A DNA stretch of 13,331 nt from CBFCZU01 sp965602635 (GTDB lineage Bacteria; Planctomycetota; Phycisphaerae; SM23-33). Of the stretch, positions 12,321 through 13,331 are shown one piece after another. The stretch is from the NCBI GenBank assembly GCA_965602635.1, contig CBFCZU010000122.1, positions 1 through 13,331 of the forward strand. The letters are read 5' to 3'. Within the stretch, counting starts at the first letter, position 1. Each line of letters starts with the position of its first letter. The notes under the pieces are model-generated. The model did no database searches, was not told where the DNA came from, and worked only from the letters and a program-made list of their open reading frames with translations. The position numbers and the translations under genes were made by a program.

Positions 12321-13331
12321 CTATGAGCAGGCCCCGGCGATACGCCCGAGCAGCTCGCGGCAGGTCTCGTCGGCGTGGTCCTCATAGACGCCCGGGCTCT
12401 GTGCCACCACCACGTCCAGGCTTGGGCAGACCCAGATGAGCTTCCGGCCCGCGCCGGAGGCGGCGAAGGCATCGGCCGGCAGGTCGGGCCAGAGGACCAG
12501 GTTGTCGTTGGTCCAGAATGCGTGCCCGTAGCACCACCGCTCGGCCGGGCAGCGGGCGCGGATATCGGGGGCCGTCTGCACTGCCTCCCGCAGCCATTCT
12601 TCCGGAATGACCTGCCGGCCCTCCCAGCGGCCGGAGTGCAGCCACAGAAGCCCCATCCGCGCCATGTCGCGGGCGCTGGCGTCGCAGCGGGCGCTGTGGC
12701 CGAAGATGTTCGTCAACGCGCCGGCGGGGTGCTCGAAGTCGGTGTACCGGTGGGTCCACGTGCCCGCGATGGGGTTGCGGATCTTCTCCTCGATGAGCCT
12801 GCCGATGCCGGGCAGCCGGTCCGGGGCGGAGCTGTCGTACAGCCCGTAGGCCGATGCGATCGCGTGACAGAGCACGTTCATCCCGAACGTCTGGTAGTGG
12901 AATGTGCCCCCGGGCGTCTCGCCGGGCTTCATGTAGCCTGACGTGTTGCTGACGAGCTGCCGCAGTGTGATGTCGCGGTCTTCTGGTTTGGCGTGGCGGC
13001 CGTCCTTGGGCCCCCGCCCTTCGGGAACGTCCATCATCTCGGGGAAGTAGTCCACCGCCTTGTCGTCGGCCGAGCCGACCTTGCCCTCGGCGATGGCGAT
13101 GCCCAGCATCGAGGAGAACAGCGACTTGGTGGCCGAGGCCATGTTGAGCCGCTCGTCGGTGGGCGTCTGCTGTTGCCACTGGGCCGCGATTTGCCCGCCG
13201 CGGACGACGACGACGCGGAAGGGCTTCTCGCCGGCCCCGGCGTGGTGCCACTGGCGGGCGGCATCGAGCTTCGCGGCGTCCATTGCCACTTCGCCGGGCT
13301 CGACCCGCTGCCAGTCCTGTTTTGGGAAGGT
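12321..13331 (-). CDS. Beta-lactamase-fold serine hydrolase, 5' end outside window
   Basis: The frame is open to the right edge, and codons before the GTG at 13289 already look like family sequence (FPKQDWQRVEPGE, then VAMDAAKLDAARQW), so the true start lies beyond 13331. Class C beta-lactamase / esterase family: the SxxK motif is SATK at 13136-13125 (nucleophile Ser) in MASATKSLFSSMLGIAIAEG. The region normally holding YxN reads FHYQTFGMNVL (Tyr kept, Asn replaced by Thr), and a late GRKLIWVCPSLDVVVAQSPG corresponds to the final strand near the third motif. IPEEWLREA is a typical family segment. Such proteins are esterases, peptidases or amidases rather than resistance enzymes. Any signal peptide would be off the window. 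It is convergent with the sixA-DUF3604-DUF6485 unit. Confidence 0.88.
   Translation of the reverse strand, partial: TFPKQDWQRVEPGEVAMDAAKLDAARQWHHAGAGEKPFRVVVVRGGQIAAQWQQQTPTDERLNMASATKSLFSSMLGIAIAEGKVGSADDKAVDYFPEMMDVPEGRGPKDGRHAKPEDRDITLRQLVSNTSGYMKPGETPGGTFHYQTFGMNVLCHAIASAYGLYDSSAPDRLPGIGRLIEEKIRNPIAGTWTHRYTDFEHPAGALTNIFGHSARCDASARDMARMGLLWLHSGRWEGRQVIPEEWLREAVQTAPDIRARCPAERWCYGHAFWTNDNLVLWPDLPADAFAASGAGRKLIWVCPSLDVVVAQSPGVYEDHADETCRELLGRIAGACS

Overview
The window is a GC-rich stretch of bacterial chromosome. No rRNA, tRNA, insertion sequence, phage gene or CRISPR array was recognised. The gene mix suggests a Planctomycetota-type genome, possibly Phycisphaerae or a relative: an arylsulfatase, a Gfo/Idh/MocA oxidoreductase, a NodB-fold deacetylase, an exported S41 peptidase, a DUF3604 protein, a small Cys-rich DUF6485-type protein and stand-alone trpC and scpB genes. 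This is inference from gene content; there is no phylogenetic marker to prove it.

Left part (1-4474, all minus strand). The genes are read from right to left: a Gfo/Idh/MocA dehydrogenase, a sulfatase, a secreted PDZ/S41 peptidase and, cut by the window edge, a polysaccharide-deacetylase-like protein. Spacings are 44, 89 and 146 nt. The sulfatase closely resembles what I recall of animal arylsulfatase K (glucuronate-2-sulfatase), so the cluster looks like a module for sulfated, uronic-acid-containing glycans. The 3' end of the oxidoreductase gene carries a perfect REP-like palindrome.

Middle (4475-9112). A 635-nt stretch without a recognisable gene holds an extended -10 promoter and one weak small ORF. 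Then come rmuC and a flavodoxin-like gene (15 nt apart, with a promoter before and a hairpin after). Next is the most striking non-coding element of the window: a near-consensus promoter (TTGACA-17-TAACAT at 6791-6819), followed by about 180 nt of RNA that folds into consecutive perfect stems and ends in a GC-rich stem plus six Ts (about 6826-7007). No coding sequence is evident in it, so it looks like an independent small RNA. It is followed by a convergent CPBP-family membrane protease and a divergent trpC whose start lies only 19 nt away. trpC is followed after 1 nt by a small membrane-anchored or exported protein.

Right part (9113-13331). scpB (minus) and a SixA-type phosphatase gene (plus) diverge from a 176-nt region with a promoter candidate for each. 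The sixA-like gene is followed at short spacing by a DUF3604/PHP-like metallohydrolase and the DUF6485-type protein, a probable three-gene operon. It converges on a beta-lactamase-fold serine hydrolase that runs off the right edge.
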